64,000 nt of DNA from Roseovarius sp. MMSF_3350 (lineage in GTDB: Bacteria > Pseudomonadota > Alphaproteobacteria > Rhodobacterales > Rhodobacteraceae), in assembly GCF_030733425.1 (NCBI RefSeq), contig NZ_JASHIZ010000010.1, positions 84,763 to 148,762 on the forward strand. The letters run 5' to 3'. Each line of letters begins with the position of its first letter. The stretch's first letter is position 1. Of this stretch, positions 16,867 through 26,880 are shown piece after piece. Under the pieces are notes generated by a model. The model worked only from the letters and a program-made list of their open reading frames with translations. It made no database searches and had not been told where the DNA came from. A program made the position numbers and the translations under genes.

Positions 16867-18282
16867 TCAGCCGGTGGCGGCGTGATGGCCCTCGTCTTCC
16901 TCGTCCGAGAGGCGCGCGCCCTTGGCGCCGGTGACCACGCCCAGCGATTTCAGCTTGCGGTGCAGCGCGCTGCGTTCCATGCCGACGAACTCCGCTGTGC
17001 GACTGATATTGCCGCCGAAGCGGTTGATCTGGGTCATCAGATATTCGCGCTCGAACGCCTCGCGGGCCTCGCGCAGGGGCATGGTGGCCACGGTGCCCGA
17101 GAGGACCACCCGGCCGTCGTCGCTGGGCGTGGCGCTGTCGCCGGGGATCTCGCGGGCGGAGATGTCGCCCGCGCTGTCGCCGAGGATGAGGATGCGTTCG
17201 ATCACGTTGCGCAGCTGGCGCACGTTGCCGGGCCAGCGCATGGTCTGCAGGAGGGCCGCCGCCTCGTCGCCCAGGGCGCGGATCGGCAGGCCCTGTTCGC
17301 CGTTGAGTTTCTCGATAAAGTAGCCGGCCAGCACGGGGATGTCCTCGCGCCGGTCCTCGAGGCTGGGCACGGCGATGGGCACCACGTTGAGACGGTGATA
17401 GAGCTCGCGGCGGAACCGTTCGGCCTGGATCTCGGCCTCGAGGTTGCGGGAGGTGGAGGAGATGACGCGCAGATCGACCTGAACCTTGTCGCTGCCGCCC
17501 ACCCGCAGGAAGGTCTGGTCGACCAGCACGCGCAGGATCTTGCCTTGCGTGCCCAGCGGCAGGTCGGCGACCTCGTCGAAATAGATCACGCCGGTATTGG
17601 CCTCTTCCAGAAGGCCCGGGGTGACGGTGCCGTCCTCGGCCTCGCGTCCGAAGAGCACCTCTTCCATCCGGTCGGGCTCGATCGAGGCGCAGCCGGCGCA
17701 GACGAAGGGCCCGGCCGCACGGTCGGAATTGGCGTGGATGTAGCGCGCGGCCAGTTCCTTGCCCGAGCCGGCGGGACCCGACAGCATGACCCGACCGTTG
17801 GAGCGTGTGACCTTGTCGAGCTGGCCCACCAGGGTGCGGAAGGCGGGGCTTTCGCCCAGCATGTCGGCGGGGCCGCTGCCCTGCCGCTTGAGCGCGAGGT
17901 TCTCGCGGCGCAGGCGGCTGGTTTCCATGCCGCGGCGGATCACCACCATCAGCTGGTCGATGTTGAAGGGTTTCTCGATGAAGTCGTAGGCGCCCTGCTT
18001 GATCGCCGCCACCGCGATCTCGATATTGCCGTGGCCCGAGATGATGACGACCGGCACCTCGGGGTAGTCGCGCTTGACCGCCTTGAGGATGTCGATCCCG
18101 TCCATGTTGCTGTCTTTCAGCCAGATATCGAGGATCAGCAGGCCCGGCGGCTGCTCGCGGATCTCGCTCATCGCCTCGTCGGAATTGCCGGCGAGGCGCG
18201 TGGTGAACCCTTCGTCCTGCAGGATGTCGGAAATCAGTTCACGGATATCGCGTTCGTCGTCGACAATAAGAATGTCACTCAT
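16867..18282 (-). CDS. ntrX: Nitrogen assimilation response regulator NtrX
   Basis: 471 residues: receiver domain with phospho-acceptor D52 (LLILDIWLKDS), AAA+ domain with Walker A-like GPAGSGKELAARYIH and Walker B-like VIYFDEVADL, and a Fis-type HTH (ISRTAEFVGMERSALHRKLKSLG). The sigma54-contact loop GAFTGA is absent; its place reads LFGREAEDGTVTPG. NtrX pairs with NtrY, encoded 8 bp upstream, and in related bacteria affects nitrogen metabolism, respiration and envelope. Loss of the GAFTGA loop implies it does not act as a classical sigma54 activator. Confidence 0.95.
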   Translation of the reverse strand: MSDILIVDDERDIRELISDILQDEGFTTRLAGNSDEAMSEIREQPPGLLILDIWLKDSNMDGIDILKAVKRDYPEVPVVIISGHGNIEIAVAAIKQGAYDFIEKPFNIDQLMVVIRRGMETSRLRRENLALKRQGSGPADMLGESPAFRTLVGQLDKVTRSNGRVMLSGPAGSGKELAARYIHANSDRAAGPFVCAGCASIEPDRMEEVLFGREAEDGTVTPGLLEEANTGVIYFDEVADLPLGTQGKILRVLVDQTFLRVGGSDKVQVDLRVISSTSRNLEAEIQAERFRRELYHRLNVVPIAVPSLEDRREDIPVLAGYFIEKLNGEQGLPIRALGDEAAALLQTMRWPGNVRQLRNVIERILILGDSAGDISAREIPGDSATPSDDGRVVLSGTVATMPLREAREAFEREYLMTQINRFGGNISRTAEFVGMERSALHRKLKSLGVVTGAKGARLSDEEDEGHHAATG

Positions 18283-18290
18283 GGGTCACC

Positions 18291-20579
18291 TCATACGGCC
18301 TGTCGTTGGTCATATTCGTTCAAATCGGAGTCGCCGTCCGCGTCCGGCGCGGCCTCGGCCCGGGTCAGGGGAAGGCGGATCACGGCCATGGCGCCGGGGC
18401 GGGCCTCGGGCGCGAAGGGTTCGGCGTCTTCCAGGGCAAGGCTGCCGCCATGTTCCTCGATGATCTTCTTGACGATGGGCAGGCCGAGGCCGGTGCCCTT
18501 TTCGCGCGTGGTCACGTAAGGCTCGAACAGGCGCGAGCGATCCTCGGGCAGGCCGATGCCGTTGTCGGAGATGCGGATCACCGCGGTGTCGTCCTCGCGC
18601 GTGCTGGTGACGCGGATCTGCGGCACGTGCCCCTCGGCGCCTTCCTTTTCGTAAAGGCTTTCAATGGCTTCGCCGGCGTTCTTGATCAGGTTGGTTAGCG
18701 CCTGGTGCAGCATGGTGCCGTCGACCTCGGCCATCAGCGCGTCTTCGGTGAACGTGGACTCGAAGGTGACGTCGGGCTGGCCGGCCTCCTGCAGCAGGAC
18801 GGCCTCGCGCAACAGCTTCGTCAGGCTTTCGACCTTGGTCTGCGGCTCGGGCATGCGGGCGAACTTGGAAAACTCGTCGACGATGCGGCGCAGGTCGTTG
18901 GTTTGCCGCACGACCACGTCGGTCAGCTGTTCCAGGCTCGCGGCCTGTTCGTCATCCAGCACGCGGGTGAACTTGCGCTTGATGCGTTCCGCCGACAGCT
19001 GGATCGGTGTCAGCGGGTTCTTGATTTCATGCGCGATGCGGCGGGCGACGTCGCCCCAGGCGGCCATCCGCTGGGCGGTCACCAGGTCGGTCACGTCGTC
19101 GAAGGCGACCACGTAGCCCTCGCGCCGGCCGCCCTCGTTGCTGCGGGTGGACATGCGCACCAGCAGGTTCTCCATCCGGCCCGTGCGGCTGACCTTGATC
19201 TCTTCCTGCACGAAGCCGGTATTGCTGTCCTTCAGCCGTTCGAAGAGCGCGCCGAATTCGGGGATGGCAACGGCGAGTGCCAGCGATTGCTGGTCCTCTT
19301 GCCAATCAAGCAGGCGTTCGGCGGCGCGGTTGACGAAGGTGACGCGGCCCTTGGCGTCAAGCCCCACGACACCCGAAGAGACCGAGCCCAGCACCGAATC
19401 GAAGAGCCGCCGGCGGCGTTCGATCTGCTCGGTGTTGGTCAGCAGCGTGTCGCGCTGCTGCTTCAGTTGGCGCGTCATCTGGTTGAAGTAGGTCGAGAGC
19501 ATCCCGATCTCGTCGTCGGCATCCTCTTCGCGCACCTGCGTGTCCAGATCCCCCTCGCCGACGCGCTGCGCGGCGCTGGTCAGGCGGCCCACGGGGCGGC
19601 TGAGGCGCTCGGCGAACCACATGCCCAGCCAGACGGCGGCAAGGATCAGGATCAGAGCGAACCCGAGGTAGAGCACGCCGAACTCGAACAGCACACGGTC
19701 GCGCTCGTCCTCGCGCTGCTGGTAGAAGCGCGCGGTTTCCTGCGTGTCGTCCAGAAGGCTTAGGATGTCCCCGTCGACATTGCGGCTGACATAGAGATAG
19801 CGGTCAGGGATTTCCTCCAGCGGCAACAGGGCGCGGAACTCGTTGTTGTCCCAATCGCGGATGATGACGACGCCTTCTTCGTTGGCCTCCTCGAACATCT
19901 CGCGCGAAGGTTCCTCGTAGTCGAAGAGGTACGAGCGTTCGCCGCGCGAACGGATGTCTCCGGTGCCGTCGATGACGAAGGCCTCGCGCAGGCCGCGCTG
20001 AATCTCGCGCTGGCCGCGCGACAGGATCTGGCGGATGTCGCCATCGTCGAGGAAGACCGCGGCACGCTTGGTGGCGTTGATCAGCGAGGCCAGCGCGCGG
20101 GCGTCGACCAGCAGGTCGCGGCGGTGCTCGTCCTCGTAGGCCTGCGCGGCTGCGACCGAGTTGTCCACCACGCGCCCCACCCTGTCGGAAAACCACGCCT
20201 CGAGCCCCATGTTCACGGACAGCGTGGCAAAGACGGCGACGGTGATCGTGGGCAGAAGCGCCATCAGCGCGAAGACCCCGGTCAGGCGCAGGTGCAGGCG
20301 CGAGCCCGCGGATTTGCGGCGGCGGGCGGCGACCATCTGGACCACGCGTTGCAGAACCAGCGCGGCGACCATGATGATATAGACCATGTCCGCCAGCAGG
20401 ACGATGCGCAGGATGTTGGACGAGCTGCCCTGATCGAGCGGCCCCATGACGAGGTAGGTCAGAAGCGCCAGCACCGGACCCAGCACGACGAGGCTGAAGG
20501 CGGCGGCATTGCGCACCCGCTTCATGCGCCGGAGACGCCCGAGCTTTTCCCACGTCAGTCCGCGTGCTTTTGCAGCCAC
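18291..20579 (-). CDS. ntrY: Nitrogen regulation sensor kinase NtrY
   Basis: 762 residues. Four predicted membrane segments (about 25-45, 58-78, 102-122 and 300-320) with a periplasmic region between the last two, then HAMP, a PAS domain (about 390-500) and the kinase core with H517 (in RRIAHEIKNPLTPIQLSAERIKRK, a signature NtrY-like H box) and G box GTGLGLPIVKKI. The start is GTG with GGGGGA upstream. It is the cognate kinase of NtrX, encoded just downstream; ntrC lies 99 bp upstream. Confidence 0.95.
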   Translation of the reverse strand: MAAKARGLTWEKLGRLRRMKRVRNAAAFSLVVLGPVLALLTYLVMGPLDQGSSSNILRIVLLADMVYIIMVAALVLQRVVQMVAARRRKSAGSRLHLRLTGVFALMALLPTITVAVFATLSVNMGLEAWFSDRVGRVVDNSVAAAQAYEDEHRRDLLVDARALASLINATKRAAVFLDDGDIRQILSRGQREIQRGLREAFVIDGTGDIRSRGERSYLFDYEEPSREMFEEANEEGVVIIRDWDNNEFRALLPLEEIPDRYLYVSRNVDGDILSLLDDTQETARFYQQREDERDRVLFEFGVLYLGFALILILAAVWLGMWFAERLSRPVGRLTSAAQRVGEGDLDTQVREEDADDEIGMLSTYFNQMTRQLKQQRDTLLTNTEQIERRRRLFDSVLGSVSSGVVGLDAKGRVTFVNRAAERLLDWQEDQQSLALAVAIPEFGALFERLKDSNTGFVQEEIKVSRTGRMENLLVRMSTRSNEGGRREGYVVAFDDVTDLVTAQRMAAWGDVARRIAHEIKNPLTPIQLSAERIKRKFTRVLDDEQAASLEQLTDVVVRQTNDLRRIVDEFSKFARMPEPQTKVESLTKLLREAVLLQEAGQPDVTFESTFTEDALMAEVDGTMLHQALTNLIKNAGEAIESLYEKEGAEGHVPQIRVTSTREDDTAVIRISDNGIGLPEDRSRLFEPYVTTREKGTGLGLPIVKKIIEEHGGSLALEDAEPFAPEARPGAMAVIRLPLTRAEAAPDADGDSDLNEYDQRQAV

Positions 20580-20678
20580 GCAATCCCCCCATCAGGTTGT
20601 GGCGCGAGATGCGCCGCACCTCCAGATGTGGCTTGGACCCAGGCAGGGCTTCCAAAGGGCCACAGTGATGTTGCAGTT

Positions 20679-22043
20679 TTACATCAACTTGCGGCGCCGT
20701 GTCACGCGAATATCAAGGTCGGTGATTTTCTTGCGCAATGTATTGCGGTTAATGCCGAGAAGATCGGCACATTTGGCCTGATTCCCGCCCGTCGCATCGA
20801 GCGCGATCTCGATCAGGGGCATCTCCATCTCCTTGAGGATTCGCGCGTAAAGGCCCGGTGGCGGCAGGGTGTTGCCGTGCAGATCGAAGTAGCGGCGCAG
20901 GTGGCGCGAGATCGAGGTCGAGAGGCTCTCGCCTCCGCCGCCGCCCACCACCGGGGCGGCCTCTGGTTGATTGCCCAGCACCGCCTCGACCTCGGAGCGG
21001 GTGATCTCGGACGATCGCGCGGTCAGCCCCAGGCGCTGGACCGCGTTCTCAAGCTGGCGCACGTTGCCGGGCCAGCTGTAGGCGCGCATCAGTTCCATCG
21101 CGTCCTCCGACAATGTGCGGGGCGGATGGCCCTCGCGCTCGGCCTTGAGCAGGAAGTGATGCACCAGCAGCGGAATGTCGTCGACCCGGGCGCGCAGGCT
21201 CGGCACCTCGACCACGGCGCCGGAGAGGCGATAGTAGAGGTCCTCGCGCAGCTTGCCCTCTTCCAGCCGGTCGGCGAGCCGGCCCAGCGAGGTGGCCATG
21301 AAGCGTGGCACGTGATCGCCGGGCGCGTCCATCATCCGCACCACGCGCGCCTGCGCATCGGTGCTGAGGTCGCCGACCCCGTCCAGAACGATGGTGCCGC
21401 CCTTGGCACGGGCCATGACCCGCGCTGGGCCTTCCAGATCGGCCAGGTCCGACGGCGTGACGGTGACGAAAGGCAGGGTGCGCCGGTCGGAAAAGTCGTG
21501 GATGGCACGGGCGATGAGCGTCTTGCCGGTGCCGGATTCGCCGGTAATCAACACCGGAAGATCGGTATTCATCAGCCGCGCGACGACGCGGTAGAGCCCC
21601 TGCATCGCCGCCGTCCGCCCGACCAGCGGCAACTCGTCGGGGCGGTCCTCGGACTTGACCTCGGCCGGCGCGCGCTTGGTCCGTGCATCGAGCGCGCGGG
21701 CGGTGCGCTTCATCAGGTCGGGCAGGTCGAAGGGCTTGGGCAGATAGTCGAAGGCCGCGGCCTCTTCGGCCTGGATGGCGGTCATGATCGTGTTCTGGGC
21801 CGAGATCACGATGACCGGCATACCGGGACGGTCCTGGTTGATCTTGGGCAGCATCTCGAGGCCGTTGCCATCGGGCATCATGACATCGGTGATCACCGCG
21901 TCGCCCTTGCCCTCGCCCACCCACCGCATCAGCGTGGTCAGCGACGAGGTGGCATGCACCCGGCATCCCGCCCGCGTCAGGGCCTGTGTCAGAACCGTGC
22001 GGATCGTGCGGTCGTCATCGGCGACCAGTACCGTGCCATCCAT
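20679..22043 (-). CDS. ntrC: Nitrogen response regulator NtrC (lacking GAFTGA)
   Basis: 454 residues: receiver with D53 ([10 protein letters not shown]), AAA+ domain with Walker [10 protein letters not shown] and a Walker B-like [10 protein letters not shown], and a Fis-type HTH ([22 protein letters not shown]). Between Walker A and B the usual GAFTGA loop is missing altogether and the region is shortened ([18 protein letters not shown]). Rhodobacter capsulatus NtrC has the same loss and is known to activate sigma70 polymerase, so this protein probably works the same way. It begins directly after ntrB with no spacer. Confidence 0.95.
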   Translation of the reverse strand: MDGTVLVADDDRTIRTVLTQALTRAGCRVHATSSLTTLMRWVGEGKGDAVITDVMMPDGNGLEMLPKINQDRPGMPVIVISAQNTIMTAIQAEEAAAFDYLPKPFDLPDLMKRTARALDARTKRAPAEVKSEDRPDELPLVGRTAAMQGLYRVVARLMNTDLPVLITGESGTGKTLIARAIHDFSDRRTLPFVTVTPSDLADLEGPARVMARAKGGTIVLDGVGDLSTDAQARVVRMMDAPGDHVPRFMATSLGRLADRLEEGKLREDLYYRLSGAVVEVPSLRARVDDIPLLVHHFLLKAEREGHPPRTLSEDAMELMRAYSWPGNVRQLENAVQRLGLTARSSEITRSEVEAVLGNQPEAAPVVGGGGGESLSTSISRHLRRYFDLHGNTLPPPGLYARILKEMEMPLIEIALDATGGNQAKCADLLGINRNTLRKKITDLDIRVTRRRKLM

Positions 22044-23123
22044 CTAGCTTTCCTCCATGTCCTTGCCGGCGCGCGGCAGCGATATCCTGAATACAGTGCG
22101 TCCCGGCACCGAGTTGACCGAGAGCCAGCCGTCGAGTTCCGAGACGATCTTGGCGGCCAGCGCGAGGCCCAGGCCGGTGCCGTTCTCGCGGCCCGAGACG
22201 AACGGCTCGAACACATTGCCGGCAATCTCGGGCGGCAGGCCGGGGCCGTCGTCGATGACCTCGATCTGCAAAGGCAGCGACTTGCCGGGTCCACCGCCGT
22301 CGCGGCGCACGCGCAGGGATTGCTCGTAATAGCTGTGCAGGGTGATCGTTCCGCCCTTGTCGCCCGCGGCCTGGGCGGCGTTCTTCAACAGGTTCTGGAT
22401 CACCTGCAACAGCTGGTCGGGATCGGCCAGCGCCAGCGGCAGCGAGGGGTCGTAATCCTCGACAATGGTCATGTGCGCGGCAAAGCCCACAAGCGCCGAG
22501 CGCCGGGCGCGGTCCAGCACGTCATGCAGGTTGACCGCCTGAAGCTTGGGCAGGCTCACGTTGCCGAATTGCTCGACCTGTTCCAGCAGGCCGACGATAC
22601 GGCGGCTTTCCGATACGATGAGGTCGGTGAGTTCCAGATCGTCCTGGTCGAGGTTCATCGACAGAAGCTGGGCCGCCCCGGTGATGCCCGCCAGCGGGTT
22701 CTTGATTTCATGGGCCAGCATCTCGGCCATGCCGATGGCGGACTTGGCGGCGGATTTGACCGATTGGCTTTGCGTCACGCGGCCCGCCAGTTCGCGGGGC
22801 GAAATGAGCAGGATCATGTGATCGTCCCAGCCCGAGACCGGCGCGATCTGCAGGTTGCACTGCATCGGCGCGCGATCACCTGTGCCCACGTCCACGTCAT
22901 TGACGAACAGCGGCGCGGATTTCTCGCGGGCGCGTTCCAGCGCTTCTTCGATGGGGGCGTCGACGGCCAGCTTGTCCCATACCGGCTGACCGACGATCGA
23001 CCGCGCCGAGGTCATCAGGAAGCCTTCGGCGGCGGGGTTGATCTGCACGATGCGGTCCTGTCCGTCGAGGATCAGCCCCGGCACCGGCAGCGAGGTCCAG
23101 ACCATTTCGTCCATCCCGGTCAT
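22044..23123 (-). CDS. ntrB: Nitrogen sensor histidine kinase NtrB
   Basis: 359 residues, soluble. PAS-like N-terminus (LPVPGLILDGQDRIVQINPAAE-type), then the H box with H138 (AEMLAHEIKNPLAGITGAAQLL) and an ATPase domain with G box NGTGLGLALAAKIVSELDG. NtrB phosphorylates or dephosphorylates NtrC according to PII signalling. The start overlaps the dusB stop as ATGA, and the stop abuts the ntrC start, so the three are one transcription unit, the classical nifR3-ntrBC operon. Confidence 0.96.
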   Translation of the reverse strand: MTGMDEMVWTSLPVPGLILDGQDRIVQINPAAEGFLMTSARSIVGQPVWDKLAVDAPIEEALERAREKSAPLFVNDVDVGTGDRAPMQCNLQIAPVSGWDDHMILLISPRELAGRVTQSQSVKSAAKSAIGMAEMLAHEIKNPLAGITGAAQLLSMNLDQDDLELTDLIVSESRRIVGLLEQVEQFGNVSLPKLQAVNLHDVLDRARRSALVGFAAHMTIVEDYDPSLPLALADPDQLLQVIQNLLKNAAQAAGDKGGTITLHSYYEQSLRVRRDGGGPGKSLPLQIEVIDDGPGLPPEIAGNVFEPFVSGRENGTGLGLALAAKIVSELDGWLSVNSVPGRTVFRISLPRAGKDMEES

Positions 23124-24112
23124 GCGGCGGTCCTTTCCGGGGCGGTCATGGCATCCTCGAGCAGGCGGTTGACGTTGGCCGGGTCACGCTCGGTCAGGAT
23201 GCGCTTGCGCAAGTCCTGGGGCGTGTCGCGCCCGTCCATGTACCAGCCCAGGTGCTTGCGGGCGACGCGGATGCCGAGATCGCGCCCGTAAAAGGACAGC
23301 ATGGCGTCGTAATGGTCCTGCACCAGCCGCGCGAGGTCGCCGCCTTGCGGGATTTCCGGCGCGGGCGTGCCGTGCAACTCGTGCGCCACCTGCGCCAGCA
23401 GCCACGGACGGCCCTGCGCGCCGCGCCCGATCATGACGCCATCCGCGCCGGATTTCATCAGCGCGTCGCGGGCGGCGGGAGTGCCGGTGATGTCGCCATT
23501 GGCGATGACCGGGATGCTGACCGCGTCCTTCACCGCGCGGATCGCGTCCCAGTCGGCATATCCCTTGTAGAACTGACAGCGCGTGCGACCGTGGATGGTG
23601 ATCATCTGCACCCCTGCCCCTTCCGCGCGCGCGGCCAGCTCCGGCGCGTTCAGGTTGGTGTCGTCCCAGCCAAGCCGGGTTTTCAGCGTCACGGGGATCG
23701 AGACCGCGCCGACCACCGCCTCGATCAGCGAAAGCGCATGATCGAGGTCCTTCATCAGGGCCGAGCCGCTGGCGCCCGAGCCGCTGGCGCTGGTGACCTT
23801 CTTGGCAGGGCAGCCCATGTTGATGTCGATGAGGCTTGCGCCATTGCCCTCGACCTGGCGGGCGGCCTCGGCCATCCAATGCGCCTCGCGCCCCGCCAGC
23901 TGGACGGAAGTGTCGGCGGCGTCGAACCCAAGCTCCGCCTTCTCGCGCACGCCGGGTTTCGACTGCACCATTTCCTGGCTCGCGACCATCTCGCTGACGA
24001 CGAGCCCCGCGCCGAACCGGCTGACCAGGCTGCGAAATGGCAGGTCGGTGATGCCCGCGAGCGGGGCGAGAAGGACCGGGGGATGTAGGTTTCGAGGGCC
24101 GATGTTCAGCAT
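23120..24112 (-). CDS. dusB: tRNA-dihydrouridine synthase DusB (NifR3)
   Basis: 330 residues, TIM-barrel flavoenzyme reducing uridines in tRNA. Diagnostic motifs: APLAGITDLPFR, DINMGCPAKKV with the catalytic Cys, TLKTRLGWDD, ITIHGRTRCQFYKG and GADGVMIGRGAQGRPW. It is the first gene of the dusB-ntrBC operon found throughout alphaproteobacteria, where it was named nifR3. ATG start (MLNIGPRNLHPPV). The 167-bp upstream spacer is A/T-rich and holds the divergent promoters for this operon and ispDF. Confidence 0.97.
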   Translation of the reverse strand: MLNIGPRNLHPPVLLAPLAGITDLPFRSLVSRFGAGLVVSEMVASQEMVQSKPGVREKAELGFDAADTSVQLAGREAHWMAEAARQVEGNGASLIDINMGCPAKKVTSASGSGASGSALMKDLDHALSLIEAVVGAVSIPVTLKTRLGWDDTNLNAPELAARAEGAGVQMITIHGRTRCQFYKGYADWDAIRAVKDAVSIPVIANGDITGTPAARDALMKSGADGVMIGRGAQGRPWLLAQVAHELHGTPAPEIPQGGDLARLVQDHYDAMLSFYGRDLGIRVARKHLGWYMDGRDTPQDLRKRILTERDPANVNRLLEDAMTAPERTAA

Positions 24113-24125
24113 GGGTGCCTAACGA

Positions 24126-24183
24126 TTGAGCATGTGGACGTTCTATGGCCACGCGTGACAAAGCACAATTTATGCATGCTCAA
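24126..24183. promoter_or_regulatory. Spaced inverted repeat in the dusB/ispDF spacer
   Basis: TTGAGCATG (24126-24134) and CATGCTCAA (24175-24183) are perfect 9-bp inverted arms 40 bp apart in the A/T-rich divergent spacer upstream of dusB-ntrBC and ispDF. The spacing would place two half-sites on one face of the helix for a looping regulator. Function unknown; could be chance. Confidence 0.3.
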
Positions 24184-24279
24184 ATTAAAATCAAAAAGTT
24201 GCGAGTGATTAAAAATTAGGCATAAGCCCCCGGTGACGCGGCCATTGCATGCCCCTGTCCGCTTGCGTAAGCAAAGCTT

Positions 24280-25413
24280 ATGAGCATCGCAGCCATCATC
24301 GTCGCCGCCGGACGCGGCACCCGCGCCGGGGGCGAGCGGCCCAAGCAATGGCAGAACGTGGCCGGCAAACGGGTGATCGACTGGACGCTCGCGGCGTTCC
24401 GCGCGGTGCCGGAGGTCGAGCGGATCGTGGTGGTGGTGCATCCCGACGACACGGGCGAACTGGGTGGCGAGACCGGGATCACGGTCACCGAGGGTGCGGC
24501 CACGCGGGCGGGCTCGGTCTGCAACGGTCTGGCGGCGCTGGAGGGCGTGGGCGTGACCCACGTGCTGATCCACGACGCGGCGCGGTGCTGCGTATCCCCG
24601 GACCAGATCGCCGAGGTCATCGCGGCACTCGGGCCCGACTGCCCGGCGGCGGCCCCGGCCCTGCCGGTCAGCGACGCGCTGTGGTTGGGCGAGGACGGTC
24701 TGGTGACCGGCACCCAGACCCGCGCCGGGCTCTACCGCGCGCAGACCCCGCAGGGCTTTGCCCGCGACGTGATCGCCGCCGCCCATGCCACCGCGCCCGA
24801 AGGCGCCGCCGACGATGTCGAGGTCGCCCGCGCCGCAGGCATTCCGGTGCGCATCCTACCGGGGCGCGAAAGCAACCTGAAGATCACCACGCCCGAGGAT
24901 TTCGCCCGGGCCGAGACCATCCTGAGAGGACCCATGGACATACGTACCGGAACCGGCTTTGACGTGCACCGTTTCGGCCCCGGCGACCACGTGATGCTGT
25001 GCGGCGTCGCGGTCCCGCATGACCGGGGTCTGCAAGGGCATTCGGACGCCGATGTGGGGCTGCACACGCTGGCCGACGCGATCTATGGCGCGATGGCCGA
25101 GGGCGACATAGGCCGGCACTTTCCGCCCACCGATCCGCAATGGAAGGGCGCGGAAAGCCATGTCTTCCTGTCCCACGCGGCCAGCCTGGCCGCCGAAAAG
25201 GGCTTTCGCATCACCAACGTGGACCTGACGCTGATCTGCGAGACGCCCAAGATCGGCCCGCACGCCGCAGCGATGCAGGCGCGGGTGTCCGAGATCATGG
25301 GGCTGGAGGTGGACCGCGTGTCGGTAAAGGCCACCACGACCGAGCGGCTGGGCTTTACCGGCCGGGGCGAAGGCATCGCGGCGCAGGCCGTCGCCACTCT
25401 GGTGCGCACATGA
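24280..25413 (+). CDS. ispDF: Bifunctional IspD/IspF enzyme of the MEP isoprenoid pathway
   Basis: 377-residue fusion. Residues about 1-220 are the IspD cytidylyltransferase ([48 protein letters not shown]) that makes CDP-methylerythritol. From about 222 is IspF ([42 protein letters not shown]) that makes the cyclodiphosphate; the metal ligands D and H of DVH and HSDADV are present. The fused form is common in alphaproteobacteria. The stop overlaps the pgpA start by 4 bp. Confidence 0.97.
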   Translation: MSIAAIIVAAGRGTRAGGERPKQWQNVAGKRVIDWTLAAFRAVPEVERIVVVVHPDDTGELGGETGITVTEGAATRAGSVCNGLAALEGVGVTHVLIHDAARCCVSPDQIAEVIAALGPDCPAAAPALPVSDALWLGEDGLVTGTQTRAGLYRAQTPQGFARDVIAAAHATAPEGAADDVEVARAAGIPVRILPGRESNLKITTPEDFARAETILRGPMDIRTGTGFDVHRFGPGDHVMLCGVAVPHDRGLQGHSDADVGLHTLADAIYGAMAEGDIGRHFPPTDPQWKGAESHVFLSHAASLAAEKGFRITNVDLTLICETPKIGPHAAAMQARVSEIMGLEVDRVSVKATTTERLGFTGRGEGIAAQAVATLVRT

Positions 25414-25907
25414 GGGCGGCGCAGATCATCGCGACCTTCGGCGGCGTGGGTTATCTGCGCCCGGCGCCGGGGACCTGGGGCTCGCTGGCCGCACTTGCGG
25501 TGGCGGCGCTTTTGCATGTCATTGGCGGGCCGGTGCTGCTGGGCCTGGGAGTCGTGGTCTCGTTTGCATTAGGATGGTGGGCTACTGCGCAGGAAACAAA
25601 GGGAAAAGACAATCACGACCCCAGCGAGATCGTGATCGACGAGGTGGCCGGGCAATGGCTTGCCTTCCTGCCGGTATCGATCGGCGCCACCCATGCCGGG
25701 GCGGCGCTGTGGGCGCTCTGGCCGGGGTTCGTGACCGCCTTTCTGCTGTTCCGCCTCTTCGATATTTGGAAACCCGGGCCAGTGGGCTGGGCCGACCGGC
25801 AGGCCGGGCCGATGGGGGTGATGCTGGACGACCTGATCGCGGGGTTCATCGCGGCGCTGGGCGTCATGTTCTTCGCCTGGCTCTCGCACGGGGTGCTGGG
25901 GCTATGA
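25410..25907 (+). CDS. pgpA: Phosphatidylglycerophosphatase A
   Basis: 165 residues, membrane protein with three or four hydrophobic segments. Removes phosphate from phosphatidylglycerol phosphate. PgpA signatures are present: [29 protein letters not shown], and [17 protein letters not shown] with [10 protein letters not shown]. The ATG overlaps the ispDF stop (ATGA); a longer in-frame extension upstream lies inside ispDF and is rejected. The stop overlaps pncC by 4 bp. Confidence 0.95.
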   Translation: MRAAQIIATFGGVGYLRPAPGTWGSLAALAVAALLHVIGGPVLLGLGVVVSFALGWWATAQETKGKDNHDPSEIVIDEVAGQWLAFLPVSIGATHAGAALWALWPGFVTAFLLFRLFDIWKPGPVGWADRQAGPMGVMLDDLIAGFIAALGVMFFAWLSHGVLGL

Positions 25908-26371
25908 GCGCCGAGGACGTCCTGAACGCCGCCAAGGCGGCGGGGCTCATGGTCGCCACGGCCGAGTCCTGCACCGGGGGCATGGTGGCGGCCGCGCTGA
26001 CGGATATCGCAGGCTCGTCGGCCGTGGTCGAACGCGGCTTCGTCACCTATTCCAATGCCGCCAAGCGCCAGTTGCTGGGCGTGCGGGCCGACACGCTGCA
26101 GGCACACGGCGCGGTGTCCGAAGCGGTCGCGCGCGAAATGGCCGAAGGCGCGCTGGACCATTCCGAGGCGGACGTGGCGGTGTCGATCACCGGCATAGCC
26201 GGCCCCGGCGGATCGGAACACAAGCCCGAGGGGCGCGTCTGCTTCGGGCTGGCCCGCGTAGGGCGCGTGACGCAGGTGGAAACGGTGGATTTCGGTGCCT
26301 TGGGCCGGGCCGAGGTGCGCGCCGCCGCGCGGGACCATGCGCTGGCGCTGCTGCTCAAGGGGCTGGGCTGA
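25904..26371 (+). CDS. pncC: CinA C-terminal domain protein / nicotinamide-nucleotide amidohydrolase
   Basis: 155 residues corresponding to the stand-alone CinA C-terminal domain (PncC), which deamidates nicotinamide mononucleotide in pyridine nucleotide recycling. Motifs: [56 protein letters not shown] and [17 protein letters not shown]. No N-terminal MoCF-like domain is attached. It is the third gene of the coupled ispDF-pgpA-pncC operon. Confidence 0.93.
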   Translation: MSAEDVLNAAKAAGLMVATAESCTGGMVAAALTDIAGSSAVVERGFVTYSNAAKRQLLGVRADTLQAHGAVSEAVAREMAEGALDHSEADVAVSITGIAGPGGSEHKPEGRVCFGLARVGRVTQVETVDFGALGRAEVRAAARDHALALLLKGLG

Positions 26372-26438
26372 GCATCTTGCCCCGATCCCTGCCCTGGCGA
26401 TAGAAACTGCAGCGAGCGTTCAGGACAGGAATTCCGAT

Positions 26439-26870
26439 ATGACGACACGCGGCCATTGCCATTGCGGCGCGACGCGCTGGGAGTTCGCGGGCGCGCCCGA
26501 CTGGGCGTGCTATTGCCACTGCGACGACTGCCGCCGCAATTGCGGCGCTCCGGTGGTGGCGTGGCTGGGCTTGCCGGTGGCGGCGTTTCGCTGGACCGGC
26601 GCGGCGCCCGCGACCCGCGAAAGCTCGCCCGGCGCCTACCGGCATTTCTGCGCCGCCTGCGGCACGCCGATGGCCTTCGAGGCGGATCACTACCCGGGCG
26701 ACATGCATGTCTATGCGGCCTCGCTGGAGGATCCGGGCGCGGTGCGACCGGCCTTTCACGTGCATTACAGCCGCCGTTTGCCATGGCTGACGCTCGACGA
26801 CGACCTGCCCAAATATGATGGCAGCGTGGTCGACCTGCCCGAAGGCGCGGTGATTTCTCCCAAGGACTGA
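26439..26870 (+). CDS. GFA-family (glutathione-dependent formaldehyde-activating-like) zinc protein
   Basis: 143 residues from the ATG at MTTRGHCHCG. Zinc-site cysteines as in the GFA/CENP-V family: HCHCGATRW, CYCHCDDCRR, and CAACGTPMAF, then HVYAASLEDPG and HVHYSRRLPW. The fold binds zinc and often glutathione; the substrate here is unknown and formaldehyde activation is not implied. An upstream in-frame extension overlaps pncC in another frame and is rejected; ACAGGA lies about ten bases before the ATG. Ends 10 bp before the convergent MmgE/PrpD gene. Confidence 0.9.
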   Translation: MTTRGHCHCGATRWEFAGAPDWACYCHCDDCRRNCGAPVVAWLGLPVAAFRWTGAAPATRESSPGAYRHFCAACGTPMAFEADHYPGDMHVYAASLEDPGAVRPAFHVHYSRRLPWLTLDDDLPKYDGSVVDLPEGAVISPKD

Positions 26871-26880
26871 GCGGCGCGGC

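Noticed and set aside
20124..23291. 1055-codon plus-strand frame opposite ntrY, ntrC and ntrB
   Set aside because: Spans three real genes and their borders; an antisense artefact of high GC in the third codon position.
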